NCBI RefSeq assembly: GCF_019237615.1
Contig: NZ_JAFAGT010000102.1
Span: 1 to 53,790 of the forward strand
DNA from: Roseateles sp.
GTDB lineage: Bacteria > Pseudomonadota > Gammaproteobacteria > Burkholderiales > Burkholderiaceae_C
Direction: 5' to 3'
DNA length: 53,790 nt
In this document: piece by piece, positions 24,091-32,421 of the stretch
Position numbering within the stretch: the first letter of the stretch is position 1
Layout of the letters: every line of letters starts with the position of its first letter
The notes under the pieces: generated by a model
Seen by the model: only the letters and a program-made list of their open reading frames with translations
What the model was told of the DNA's origin: nothing
Database searches by the model: none
Translations under genes and position numbers: made by a program

Positions 24091-25438
24091 TGCGCACCTC
24101 CCCGCTCTCCTCGACCAGCCAGGACTGGATGGCGTTGTTGTGATAGATCGACCGCGTGCCGCGCACGGCGCGCAACTGGCGGGTGGTGGGCTGCACATAG
24201 CCGGTCTCGTCCATCGCGCGGCTCTGCACGATGGCCGGCTTGCCGTCCCATTGCCAGTCCAGCGTGAAGCGCGTCAGGCATTTGCTCATGACCGGGTCCT
24301 GCAGCCGCGCGGTGCGCCAGTTGCGGCCGCCGTCGGTCGTCACGTCAACGCGCTTGACCTTGCCGCGACCGGACCAGGCCAGGCCGCTGATCTGGTAGTA
24401 GCCCTTGTCCAACAGTACCTGACCGCCGGAGGGCGTCGTGACGACGCTCTTGCATTCCTGGGTGCTGGAGTACTGGCGGTGCAGGCCGCCGGGCATCAGG
24501 TCGACGTAGTGGATGGTCTCGTCCTTGGTGCCGTAGGGCTGGTCGCCCACCTCCAGGCGGCGCAGGTACTTGACCCAGCTGACGCCCTGCACGCCGGGCA
24601 CCACCAGGCGCAGCGGATAGCCCTGCTCGGGGCGCAGCATCTCGCCGTTCTGGCCGTAGGCGACGAAGACCTCGCCGCTCTCGACCAGCTCCATGGGCAC
24701 GGTACGCGTCATGCTGGAGCCGTCGGCGCCCTCGGCCAGCACGTAGCGGGCGCGCTTGTAGTCCACGCCGCAGAGATCGAACAGCACGCGCAGCGGCACG
24801 CCGGTGAACTCGCTGCAGCTCAGCATGCCGTGGGTGTACTGGCAGGTGGGCACGGCCACGTTGCCCCATTCCATGCCGGTGTTGGCGCCACACTCGATGA
24901 AGTGGAAGCGGCTGACGCTGGGCAGGCGCATCAGCTCGTCCATCGTGAAGACCAGCGGCTTCTTCAGCAGTGTGGCGTCGCTGCCGTTGACCATCAGCCG
25001 GTGCTTGGAGGGGTCGATGTCCCACCAGCCCTGGTGGTGGCGTTCGAAGTGCAGGCCGCTGGGCGTGACGATGCCGAACAGCGACTGCAGCGGTGCGAAG
25101 GACACCGAGGCCTGCGTCGTCTGCGTCAGGCCCGGGCTGGGGCGGCGCTGTACGTTGGCCTCGTACTTGGACGGCTTGCCGTAGCCCTCGGAAGCGACCG
25201 GCTGGCCCAGGCCCCGGCTGTGCTCGGGCAGGGTCAGGATGTTGGGGTCGCCGTCGGCGGCGGACTGCGCCGCCGCGGCCGCCGCGCCGCCGCCCGCCAG
25301 GGCCGCCGCGAAGGCGTTGCGCACGAAGTCGCGCCGGTCCTGCTTGGCCTCGTCGAACACGGCCCGGACGCCGTCCGGCGACAGGAAGTTCTCGGGCGCC
25401 TTGCGCAGGCGTCCGGCGTGGGAGGGGTCTTGGCTCAA
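24074..25438 (-). CDS. soxC: Sulfane dehydrogenase SoxC, molybdenum cofactor subunit
   Basis: 454 residues from a TTG start at 25438. GGGAG lies 8 nt upstream and no in-frame ATG/GTG lies between it and the Tat signal. The Tat motif is DRRDFVRNAFAAALAGGG (RR at 35-36). The sulfite-oxidase-fold Moco ligand cysteine is in FIECGANTGMEWG (about residue 183); C-terminal dimerisation domain from about 300 (VDVTTDGGRNWRTARL). With SoxD it oxidises the sulfane sulfur left on SoxY, so thiosulfate can be taken fully to sulfate without storing sulfur globules. First gene of the leftward operon. Confidence 0.94.
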   Translation of the reverse strand: MSQDPSHAGRLRKAPENFLSPDGVRAVFDEAKQDRRDFVRNAFAAALAGGGAAAAAAQSAADGDPNILTLPEHSRGLGQPVASEGYGKPSKYEANVQRRPSPGLTQTTQASVSFAPLQSLFGIVTPSGLHFERHHQGWWDIDPSKHRLMVNGSDATLLKKPLVFTMDELMRLPSVSRFHFIECGANTGMEWGNVAVPTCQYTHGMLSCSEFTGVPLRVLFDLCGVDYKRARYVLAEGADGSSMTRTVPMELVESGEVFVAYGQNGEMLRPEQGYPLRLVVPGVQGVSWVKYLRRLEVGDQPYGTKDETIHYVDLMPGGLHRQYSSTQECKSVVTTPSGGQVLLDKGYYQISGLAWSGRGKVKRVDVTTDGGRNWRTARLQDPVMSKCLTRFTLDWQWDGKPAIVQSRAMDETGYVQPTTRQLRAVRGTRSIYHNNAIQSWLVEESGEVRNVQLS

Positions 25439-25704
25439 GACTGCATCTCCCGGGCTGTTGGGCAGGGCCCGGCCGTGCCGGGGCGGGCGGAACGGGCGCG
25501 GGGGTGCGCCGCGGAATCGGAGCACGGCATAGGAAGCCTTGTCTTCTGCGGCCTGGCAGCGGAGCCGGGCCTGGGTCCATCCATCCGGCCGCCGGGCCGT
25601 GAGGCGGCGGCCGTCACCGATGCTGCGCAACACAACATCAGTAAGTATTTATATTAACGATTATGGATGTTTGATGGATGGGTGGCAACCCTAGCCTTGC
25701 CGGG
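25439..25704 (-). promoter_or_regulatory. Leader/promoter region of the sox operon
   Basis: 266 bp between the sigma-54 activator stop and soxC. The only A/T-rich patch is at 25638-25672 (GTATTTATATTAACGATTAT region), the likely core promoter. I found no spaced sigma-54 motif on the minus strand and no convincing -35/-10 pair, so the exact promoter is open. Confidence 0.4.
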
Positions 25705-27006
25705 TCAGCTGAGCCCCAGGGCCTTGAGGCGGCGATAGAAGGTTCGCTCGCTGATGCCAAGCCGGGCCGCCATGTCCCGGCGGCTGAGGCGGCCTTGCGC
25801 CACCAGGCGGCGGATCTCCTGGTCGAGGTCGGGCGCGTCAAAGGCTGGCGGCTGCGCCGGCCAGTCGGGCAGGTGCTCCGGCCGCACGATGCCGTCGTCG
25901 GCGAACAGCCGGGCGCGCTCCAGCACGTTGCGCAGCTCGCGGATGTTGCCGGGCCAGTCATGGGCCTGCAGCCGCGCCATGGCCGAGGGCTGGACGGTGA
26001 TGCGCTGCACGCTGCCGCGCTGGATGAAGGAGTCGACCAGCAGCGGGATGTCGTCGGCGCGGTCGCGTAGCGGCGGCAGCAGAATGGGGAAGGCGGCGAT
26101 GCGGTAGTAGAGGTCCTGGCGGAACCAACCGTCCGCGACCATCTGCTGCAGCGGCTTGTGCGTGGCGGCGACGAGCCGGAAGTCGGCCTGCTGCGTCTCG
26201 GTGGCGCCGACGCGCCGGAAGGTGCCGGATTCGATCAGCCGCAGCAGCTTCACTTGAATGCCCAGCGGCACGTCGCCGATCTCGTCGAGGAAGAGCGTGC
26301 CGCCCGCCGCCGTCTCCACCAGCCCCGGCTTGCGGCCATGGGCGCCGGTGAACGCCCCTTTCTCGTGGCCGAACAGCTCGCTTTCGAACAGCGTCTCGGG
26401 CAGGCCGGAGCAGTCGACGACGACGAAGGGGCCTTCGCGGCGGTCGCTGGCCTCGTGCACGGCGCGGGCGAACAACTCCTTGCCGGTGCCGGACTCGCCG
26501 AGCAGCAGCACGGGCAACTGCGCGCGCGACACGCGCTGCACGGCCTCCAGCGCGGTGTTGAAGGCCGCGGAGCGGCCGACCAGGCCGTCCCGGCTGGCAC
26601 GGGCGGAGGCATGCTTCACGGTGGTGAGACGCTCGACGTAGGCGACCACCCGGTCGTCGCCGTCGAGGATGGGTCGCAGCTCCACGTCGACGTGCTCGGG
26701 ACCGCGCGGCGTGTGGTGGATGTGCAGCACGCGGTCGGGCCCCTTGAGCTCGAAGGCGCGTTTCATGGGGCAGTGCTCGCCGGCCTGGTCGCAGGGCAGG
26801 TCGTAGTGATGGGACACGCGATAGCACTTGTGGCCAAGGTAGGGGCGGTCAGCCCTGCCGAACTGGCGCTGGTAGGCGGTGTTGGCGGCCAGGATGTTGT
26901 AGTCCGGGTCCAGCACGATCATCGGCTGGGCCTCGTGCTCCAGGTAGGACACCAGCGCCCGGAGCTGCGGTGGCTGGGGGGTGGTCTCGTTGGGCGTGGA
27001 AGGCAT
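25705..27006 (-). CDS. Sigma-54-dependent activator with cysteine-bearing PAS domain
   Basis: 433 residues. An N-terminal PAS domain (about 15-130) holds three cysteines in [14 protein letters not shown] and GEHCP (C61, C72, C79). The AAA+ domain has Walker A GESGTGKE (170-177), sigma-54 contact loop GAFTGA (217-222) and Walker B LFLDE. A C-terminal Fis-type helix-turn-helix ends in [17 protein letters not shown]. There is no receiver domain, so sensing is probably direct, by the PAS cysteines (sulfide, persulfide or redox state; inferred). It is divergent from the SQR/PDO operon, whose promoter is of the sigma-54 type. Confidence 0.92.
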   Translation of the reverse strand: MPSTPNETTPQPPQLRALVSYLEHEAQPMIVLDPDYNILAANTAYQRQFGRADRPYLGHKCYRVSHHYDLPCDQAGEHCPMKRAFELKGPDRVLHIHHTPRGPEHVDVELRPILDGDDRVVAYVERLTTVKHASARASRDGLVGRSAAFNTALEAVQRVSRAQLPVLLLGESGTGKELFARAVHEASDRREGPFVVVDCSGLPETLFESELFGHEKGAFTGAHGRKPGLVETAAGGTLFLDEIGDVPLGIQVKLLRLIESGTFRRVGATETQQADFRLVAATHKPLQQMVADGWFRQDLYYRIAAFPILLPPLRDRADDIPLLVDSFIQRGSVQRITVQPSAMARLQAHDWPGNIRELRNVLERARLFADDGIVRPEHLPDWPAQPPAFDAPDLDQEIRRLVAQGRLSRRDMAARLGISERTFYRRLKALGLS

Positions 27007-27058
27007 GGGTGGGTCCGGCGACGCCCTTGGTGCGAATGGGGGCGATTGTGCGCGATGA

Positions 27059-27095
27059 CTGCCATTTGCTCTGCCAATTCGCTGCCATATGGCAG
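27059..27095. promoter_or_regulatory. CTGCCA repeats and palindrome, probable activator-binding site
   Basis: CTGCCA occurs at 27059, 27071 and 27082 (12 and 11 bp apart). The last is half of a perfect 14-bp palindrome CTGCCATATGGCAG (27082-27095). It lies about 140-170 bp upstream of the predicted start of the downstream operon and 50-90 bp upstream of the activator gene, where an upstream activating sequence with autoregulation would be expected. Confidence 0.65.
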
Positions 27096-27165
27096 TTAAT
27101 GGCGTGCTTCATCAGGAGCTTACGGGCAACGGCATGCCGTGTCGCCTGCGGTGATTCTTGTTACG

Positions 27166-27178
27166 AATCAATGGCTTG
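27166..27178 (+). promoter_or_regulatory. IHF site
   Basis: AATCAATGGCTTG matches the IHF consensus WATCAA-N4-TTR at every fixed position. It lies between the CTGCCA repeats and the sigma-54 promoter, centred about 60 bp upstream of the expected start, where IHF bends DNA to bring the activator to the polymerase. Confidence 0.6.
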
Positions 27179-27207
27179 TGATCCGGCATCGGGCGGAGGC
27201 ATGGGCC

Positions 27208-27223
27208 TGGCACGCCTCTTGAA
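27208..27223 (+). promoter_or_regulatory. Sigma-54 promoter of the persulfide operon
   Basis: TGGCACG (27208-27214), four bases, then TTGAA (27219-27223). The GG and G of the -24/-12 elements have exact spacing and the only deviation from TGGCACG-N4-TTGCW is A for C. It lies 71 bp before the DUF2892 gene, with the activator gene divergent. Confidence 0.75.
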
Positions 27224-27294
27224 ATGCACAGGGTGCAAGCCGCCGCGGGCTGCCATCGTCTTGGCGCCCAGGTCGGATCAACGAGGAGACTCCC

Positions 27295-27480
27295 ATGAGA
27301 GCAAATGAAGGAACGCTGGATCGCGGCCTGCGAGTCGTCGCCGGCCTGGCCCTGGTCGCGCTGGCCGCCAGCGGCAAGATCGGGGCCTGGGGCTGGATGG
27401 GCGTCGTGCCGCTGCTGACCGGCGTCCTGGGTTGGTGCCCGCTGTACACGCTGCTTGGCCTCAACACCTGCCGGCGCTGA
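27295..27480 (+). CDS. DUF2892 small membrane protein (YgaP membrane-domain-like)
   Basis: 61 residues with two membrane helices (about 14-30 and 32-52) and the family pattern GTLDRGLRVVAGLALVALA, WGWMGVVPLLTGVLGWCPLY, LGLNTC. It contains two cysteines (WCPLY and NTC), as in the membrane domain that in E. coli YgaP is fused to a rhodanese. A GAGGAG Shine-Dalgarno precedes the ATG. It is the first gene of the sigma-54-controlled operon; such proteins probably assist sulfane sulfur handling at the membrane. Confidence 0.85.
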   Translation: MRANEGTLDRGLRVVAGLALVALAASGKIGAWGWMGVVPLLTGVLGWCPLYTLLGLNTCRR

Positions 27481-27502
27481 GCGCCGGGTTCCGGAGATCA
27501 CC

Positions 27503-28399
27503 ATGAACCCTGCTTCCCGGATGCGGGTCGAAGGCTTCTTCGACGCCGCCACCTGGACCGTCAGCTACCTCGTGCTGGACCGCGGGACGCTCCAGTGCGC
27601 GCTCGTCGACAGCGTGCTGGACTACGACCCGAGATCAGGCCGCACCGGCACGGCCAGCGCGGACCGGCTGATCGCTCGCGTGCGCGAGCTGGGCGCCCAG
27701 GTGCAATGGGTGCTGGAGACCCATGTCCACGCCGATCATCTGTCCGCCGCGCCCTATCTGCGCCAGGCGCTGGGCGGCAAGCTGGCCATAGGCCGCCACA
27801 TCACGGCCGTGCAGCAGGTGTTCGGCCAGCTGTTCAACGCCGGCCCGGGCTTCGCTCGTGACGGCCGCCAGTTCGATCATCTGTTCCAAGACGACGAGGC
27901 CTTCGCCATCGGCGGCCTGCGGGCGCGGGCGCTGCACACGCCGGGCCACACGCCGGCCTGCATGACCTATGTCGTCACGGACGGCGAGGGTGCAGATGCG
28001 GACATCGCGGCCTTCGTCGGCGACACCCTCTTCATGCCGGACTACGGCACGGCGCGCTGCGACTTTCCTGGCGGCGACGCGCGCACGCTCTACCGCTCCA
28101 TCGGCAAGGTGCTGAACCTGCCGCCGCGAACGCGGCTCTACATGTGCCACGACTACCAGCCGGGCGGCCGCGAGCTGCAGTTCGTCAGCACCGTAGCGGA
28201 CGAGCGAGCCCACAACATCCATGTGCGTGACGGGATCGGCGAGGACGACTTCGTCGCGATGCGCCAGGCGCGCGACGCGACGCTGGGCATGCCCGCGCTG
28301 ATCCTGCCGTCCGTGCAGGTGAACATGCGCGCCGGCGAGCTGCCGCCCGCGGAAGACAACGGCATGCACTACCTCAAGATCCCGCTGAACGCGGTCTGA
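27503..28399 (+). CDS. Persulfide dioxygenase, ETHE1-like MBL-fold protein
   Basis: 298 residues, soluble. The MBL metal motif is LETHVHADHLSAAPYL (H74, H76, D78, H79), with the later histidine in LHTPGHTPACMTYV, the aspartate in FVGDTLFMPDYGTARCDFPGG and the histidine in LYMCHDYQPGGR. The MPDxGTARCDFPGGD stretch is characteristic of persulfide dioxygenases, which oxidise glutathione persulfide to sulfite at a mononuclear iron. ATG at 27503 follows GGAG. It lies between DUF2892 and the SQR fusion, completing a sulfide-to-sulfite route. Confidence 0.92.
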   Translation: MNPASRMRVEGFFDAATWTVSYLVLDRGTLQCALVDSVLDYDPRSGRTGTASADRLIARVRELGAQVQWVLETHVHADHLSAAPYLRQALGGKLAIGRHITAVQQVFGQLFNAGPGFARDGRQFDHLFQDDEAFAIGGLRARALHTPGHTPACMTYVVTDGEGADADIAAFVGDTLFMPDYGTARCDFPGGDARTLYRSIGKVLNLPPRTRLYMCHDYQPGGRELQFVSTVADERAHNIHVRDGIGEDDFVAMRQARDATLGMPALILPSVQVNMRAGELPPAEDNGMHYLKIPLNAV

Positions 28400-28432
28400 C
28401 GCCCGGCCCGGAGCATCGAAGGAGACAAAGCC

Positions 28433-30100
28433 ATGGAGTTCAAGACACTGACCCCCGAACTGGCGGTGGCAGCCCAGGTCCATGCCCAGGACCTGCACGA
28501 GATCGCCCGCGCCGGCTTCCGCACCCTGATCTGCAATCGCCCCGACGGCGAGGGCAACGACCAGCCGGTGTTCGCCGAACTCGTGGCCGCGGCCCGCGGC
28601 CTGGGCCTGACTTTGCATTACCTGCCTGCGGAGTCGGGCAAGGTGAGCGACGAGCAGGGCCGCCAGTTCGGCGCGCTGATGGCCGGGAGCCCCAAGCCCG
28701 TGCTGGCCTTCTGCCGCACCGGCACGCGCTCGACGACGATGTGGGCCCTGTCCCAGTCCGGCACGCTGCCGCTGCCGCAGATCCTCGAGCGCGCGGCCCG
28801 GGCGGGTTTCGATCTCAAGGGCGTCTTACGCCGCCTGGCCAACGGCGGCAAGACCCCGGTGGAGGTGGCCGACGCGACGCACGAGGTCGTCATCATTGGC
28901 GGCGGCGCGGCCGGCATCGCGGTAGCCTCCAGCCTGCTGGCGCGCCAGCCGGGGCTGGACATCGCCATCATCGATCCGGCCGACGTGCACTACTACCAGC
29001 CGGGCTGGACGCTGGTGGGCGGCGGCGTCTTCGACGCCGCGGCCACCGCGCGCACCCTGGCCGCCGTGCTGCCGCGCGGCGTGCATTGGCTGAAGGCTGC
29101 CGTCGCCGCCTTCGAGCCGGAGCGCGACGCAGTCATCCTGGACGGCTGCCGCGTCGTCAGGTACAGGCAGCTCGTCGTCTGCCCGGGCCTGAAACTGGAC
29201 TGGCATGGCATAGACGGGCTGGTCGACACGCTGGGCCGCCATGGCGTCACGTCCAACTACCGCTACGACCTGGCGCCCTACACCTGGCAACTGGTGAGGG
29301 GGCTGCGCGGCGGCCGCGCGGTTTTCACACAGCCGCCCATGCCCATCAAATGCGCGGGTGCGCCGCAGAAGGCCATGTACCTGTCCGCCGACCAGTGGCG
29401 CCGGTCCGGCGTGCTGCGCGAGGTGGACATCCAGTTCTGCAACGCAGGCGCGGTACTGTTCGGCGTGCCCGACTACGTGCCCGCGTTGATGGAATACGTG
29501 CAGGCCTACGGCATCCACCTCAACTTCGGCCAGACGCTGACCGCCATCGACGGCCCGGCCCGCAAGGCCATGTTCAGCCAGGCGAATGCCGACGGCAGCA
29601 AGACCCAGGTGGTGCGCGAGTTCGACATGATCCACGTCGTGCCGCCGCAGAAGGCGCCGGACTTCATCCGCGTGAGCCCGCTCGCAGACGCGGCCGGCTG
29701 GGTTGACGTGGACCCGGTCACGCTGCGTCACAAGGCCCATGCCAACATCTTTGCTCTGGGCGACGTGGCCAACACCAGCAACGCCAAGACGGCCGCGGCG
29801 GCGCGCAAGCAGGCGCCCGTGGTGGCCCACAACCTGCTCGCCGCGCGCGGCGCGGCCAAGGGCGAGGCGCGCTACGACGGCTATGGCTCCTGCCCGCTGA
29901 CGGTGGCGCGCGGCAAGATCGTGTTGGCCGAGTTCGGCTATGGCGGCAAGCTCGCGCCCAGCTTCCCGGGCTGGCTCATCGATGGCACCAGGCCCTCGCG
30001 CCTGGCCTGGTATCTCAAGGAGCGCATCCTGCCGCCGCTGTACTGGGACGGCATGCTCAAGGGGCGCGAATGGCTGGCCCAGCCCGAGATGGCGGGCTGA
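28433..30100 (+). CDS. Rhodanese/PTP-like (DUF442) domain fused to mitochondrial-type sulfide:quinone oxidoreductase
   Basis: 555 residues. Residues 1-110 form a DUF442/TIGR01244 domain with active-site loop FCRTGTRS (C94-R99). Residues 148-555 form an FAD oxidoreductase with GGGAAG (155-160). Both redox cysteines of human SQOR-type enzymes are present: C306 in PMPIKCAGAPQKAMYL and C486 in YGSCPLTV, along with ADAAGWVDVD and ILPPLYWDGMLKG. It should oxidise sulfide to persulfide with electrons to quinone, and the fused domain may move the sulfur on. The next enzyme, persulfide dioxygenase, is encoded just upstream. Confidence 0.9.
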   Translation: MEFKTLTPELAVAAQVHAQDLHEIARAGFRTLICNRPDGEGNDQPVFAELVAAARGLGLTLHYLPAESGKVSDEQGRQFGALMAGSPKPVLAFCRTGTRSTTMWALSQSGTLPLPQILERAARAGFDLKGVLRRLANGGKTPVEVADATHEVVIIGGGAAGIAVASSLLARQPGLDIAIIDPADVHYYQPGWTLVGGGVFDAAATARTLAAVLPRGVHWLKAAVAAFEPERDAVILDGCRVVRYRQLVVCPGLKLDWHGIDGLVDTLGRHGVTSNYRYDLAPYTWQLVRGLRGGRAVFTQPPMPIKCAGAPQKAMYLSADQWRRSGVLREVDIQFCNAGAVLFGVPDYVPALMEYVQAYGIHLNFGQTLTAIDGPARKAMFSQANADGSKTQVVREFDMIHVVPPQKAPDFIRVSPLADAAGWVDVDPVTLRHKAHANIFALGDVANTSNAKTAAAARKQAPVVAHNLLAARGAAKGEARYDGYGSCPLTVARGKIVLAEFGYGGKLAPSFPGWLIDGTRPSRLAWYLKERILPPLYWDGMLKGREWLAQPEMAG

Positions 30101-30104
30101 GCGC

Positions 30105-30923
30105 ATGCTCCCGGACGTCACCGGCCTGAGCTTGCTGCTGGGAGCTGCCGTGGGTCTGGTGCTGGCGCTGACCGGCGCCGGCGGTGGCATCCTGGCGGTG
30201 CCGCTGCTGGTCTTCGGCCTGCACCTGCAAATGGCCCGGGCCGCGCCCGTAGGGCTGCTGGCCGTGGGGCTGGCCGCGGCCATCGGCGCGCTGCTGGGGC
30301 TGCGCGGCGGGGTGGTGCGCTACCGCGCCGCGTTGCTGATCGGGCTGACGGGCATGGCCGTCGCGCCGCTGGGGCTGGGGTTGGCGCGCCAACTGCCCAA
30401 CGCGCCGGTGATGGCGGCGTTCGCGGCGGTGCTGGGCTGGGTCGCCTGGCGCAGCCTGCGGCAGGGCCGCAAGGCTGCCACGGGGCTGCCGCGCCGGACG
30501 CCGCTCTGCGCCTTGGACCCCGCCACCGGCCGCCTGTCCTGGAGGGCCCCCTGCGCGGCCATGCTGGCGCTGACGGGCGCCCTGTCGGGCCTGCTGAGCG
30601 GCCTGCTGGGCGTGGGCGGCGGTTTCGTCATCGTTCCCATGCTCACTGCGATCAGCGACATCCCGTCCCGCGGCGTCGTCGCCACGTCCATGGCCGTCAT
30701 CGCCCTGGTCTCGTTGGGGGGCGTGCTGGGCGCGGTAACCCAGGGCGCGCTGGACTGGCCCGTGGCGCTGCCCTTCACCGCGGGCGCGGCGGCCGCGCTG
30801 CTGGTCGGGCTGCGCTTCAGCGCGCGCTGGAGTGGCGTCCGCCTGCAGCAGGCATTCGGCGCGCTGGCGGCGATAGTCGCGCTGCTGATGCTGTGGCGCG
30901 CCGCGGGCCTCGCGGGCGGCTAG
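30105..30923 (+). CDS. TauE/SafE-family sulfite/sulfonate exporter
   Basis: 272 residues, about eight membrane helices, with the two family repeats GLVLALTGAGGGILAVPLLVF and GLLSGLLGVGGGFVIVPML. ATG at 30105 lies 4 bp after the SQR-fusion stop. As the last gene of the sulfide operon it probably exports the sulfite made by the persulfide dioxygenase, protecting the cytoplasm. Confidence 0.9.
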   Translation: MLPDVTGLSLLLGAAVGLVLALTGAGGGILAVPLLVFGLHLQMARAAPVGLLAVGLAAAIGALLGLRGGVVRYRAALLIGLTGMAVAPLGLGLARQLPNAPVMAAFAAVLGWVAWRSLRQGRKAATGLPRRTPLCALDPATGRLSWRAPCAAMLALTGALSGLLSGLLGVGGGFVIVPMLTAISDIPSRGVVATSMAVIALVSLGGVLGAVTQGALDWPVALPFTAGAAAALLVGLRFSARWSGVRLQQAFGALAAIVALLMLWRAAGLAGG

Positions 30924-30938
30924 CAAGGGCCTGCCTCG

Positions 30939-32228
30939 TCAGGTCGGCGCGGGATGCAGGCTGTCGCGCCGCGCCAGCGCCGGGAAGATCCGCCACCACA
31001 CCAGCACCACCGCCAGCGTGCCGACGCCGCCCAGCAGCACCGATCCCACGGGGCCGAGCAGGGCGGCCGTGGCGCCGGACTCGAACTCGCCCAGCTGGTT
31101 GCTGGCGCCGATGAAGACCGAGTTCACGGCGCCGACGCGGCCGCGCATCTCGTCTGGCGTCTCCAGCTGCACGATGGACTGGCGGATGACGACGCTGACC
31201 ATGTCGGCCGCGCCGCTGATGGCCAGTACGGCGAACGCCAGCAGGAACGACGTCGTCAGCGCGAAGGCGATCATCGTCAGGCCGAACGTGGCGACGGCGC
31301 CCAGCAGGCAATGGCCGGCGCGGCGCGTGATCGGGAAGCGGGCCAGCCAGAAGCCAACGACGACGGCGCCCAGGGCCGGCGCGGCGCGCAGCAGCCCAAG
31401 GCCCTCGGGGCCGGTGTGCAGGATGTCGCGCGCGAAAACGGGCAGCAGGGCCGTGGCGCCGCCCAGTAGCACGGCGAAGAGGTCCAGCGAGATCGCACCC
31501 AGTACCGCGGGGCGCTGCCAGACGAAGTGCAGGCCCGCCGTCAGCTGCGCCCAGTCCGGTGAGGCACGCCCCGCCGGCGTGGGCCGGCGGCGGATGGCCA
31601 GCACGGCGAACGCGGCGGCGATCAGCATCAGCAGCGCGACGCTGTAGACGAGGGCCGCGCCCCAGTGGGCGGCGGCGTCGGGCGAGGCCCCTGACTCCAG
31701 TTGCGCGGCCATCCACGGACCCAGCGCGTAGAGCGCGCCGCCGAGCGCCGGGCCGGCGATGATGGCCGCCTGCATGGTCGAGCTGGCGGCCGCTACAGCG
31801 CGCGGCAGCAGTGCGGCTGGCACCAGGGTGGGCATCAGCGCCTGCTGCGCCGGCATCTGCAGCGCGCGGGCGCAGCCCAGCAGCACGGAAAGCAGCAGGA
31901 TCAGGTTGGGCCCCACCCAGCCCCGGCCGCTGGCCAGCGCCAGGCAGGCGGCCGCCAGCAGTTGCAGGCCCAGGCTGGCCGCCAGCAACCCACGGCGGTC
32001 GTGCCGGTCCACCAGGTGGCCGGCGGGCAGGGTCAGCAGCAGTGCCGGCAGGAACTGCGCCAGGCCCACCAGGCCCAGGTTCCAGGCGCTGGTGGTCAGG
32101 TCGTACATCTGCCAGCCCAGGGCCACCATCAGCATCTGGTTGGCCGCCCCGCCGGTCACGCGCGCGCCGAGCAGGCGCTGGTAGTCATGCAGGTCGCGCA
32201 GGCGCGGCGGCGTTGCCGAAATATCCAT
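30939..32228 (-). CDS. MFS transporter (EntS-like, MFS_3)
   Basis: 429 residues with about 12 membrane helices. It has the MFS signature loop GHLVDRHDRRGLL between helices 2 and 3, and MRGRVGAVNSVFIGASNQLGEFESG, typical of the MFS_3 group that includes the enterobactin exporter EntS. Substrate unknown. ATG at 32228. Convergent with the TauE gene with only 15 bp between them. Confidence 0.85.
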   Translation of the reverse strand: MDISATPPRLRDLHDYQRLLGARVTGGAANQMLMVALGWQMYDLTTSAWNLGLVGLAQFLPALLLTLPAGHLVDRHDRRGLLAASLGLQLLAAACLALASGRGWVGPNLILLLSVLLGCARALQMPAQQALMPTLVPAALLPRAVAAASSTMQAAIIAGPALGGALYALGPWMAAQLESGASPDAAAHWGAALVYSVALLMLIAAAFAVLAIRRRPTPAGRASPDWAQLTAGLHFVWQRPAVLGAISLDLFAVLLGGATALLPVFARDILHTGPEGLGLLRAAPALGAVVVGFWLARFPITRRAGHCLLGAVATFGLTMIAFALTTSFLLAFAVLAISGAADMVSVVIRQSIVQLETPDEMRGRVGAVNSVFIGASNQLGEFESGATAALLGPVGSVLLGGVGTLAVVLVWWRIFPALARRDSLHPAPT

Positions 32229-32421
32229 CCTGGGCGCGACGCCTATTCGATGTTCCGCACCTGAGCGTCGATGTCGACGCGCTGTGCCGGTTCCGTCAGG
32301 ACAGCCTCGTCCCGACACCATGAATCCAGCGCCCCGCAGCTGCGGGCTGCAGGGCGCAGTGCCGCGACTTTAGCGTCTGGAGCGCTCTGGATGCCTTTGC
32401 ACCTGCCACCCTGGGTCCGAT

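Noticed and set aside
25681-25705. TGGCA...TTGCC pattern before the sox operon as a sigma-54 promoter
   Set aside because: The GG-to-GC spacing is 13 bp instead of 10, and it points away from soxC into the 3' end of the activator gene.
27116-27170. GGCATGCC and TGATTC/GAATCA dyads near the IHF site as further activator sites
   Set aside because: They do not resemble the CTGCCA repeats and are short enough to occur by chance; the CTGCCA cluster is the better candidate.
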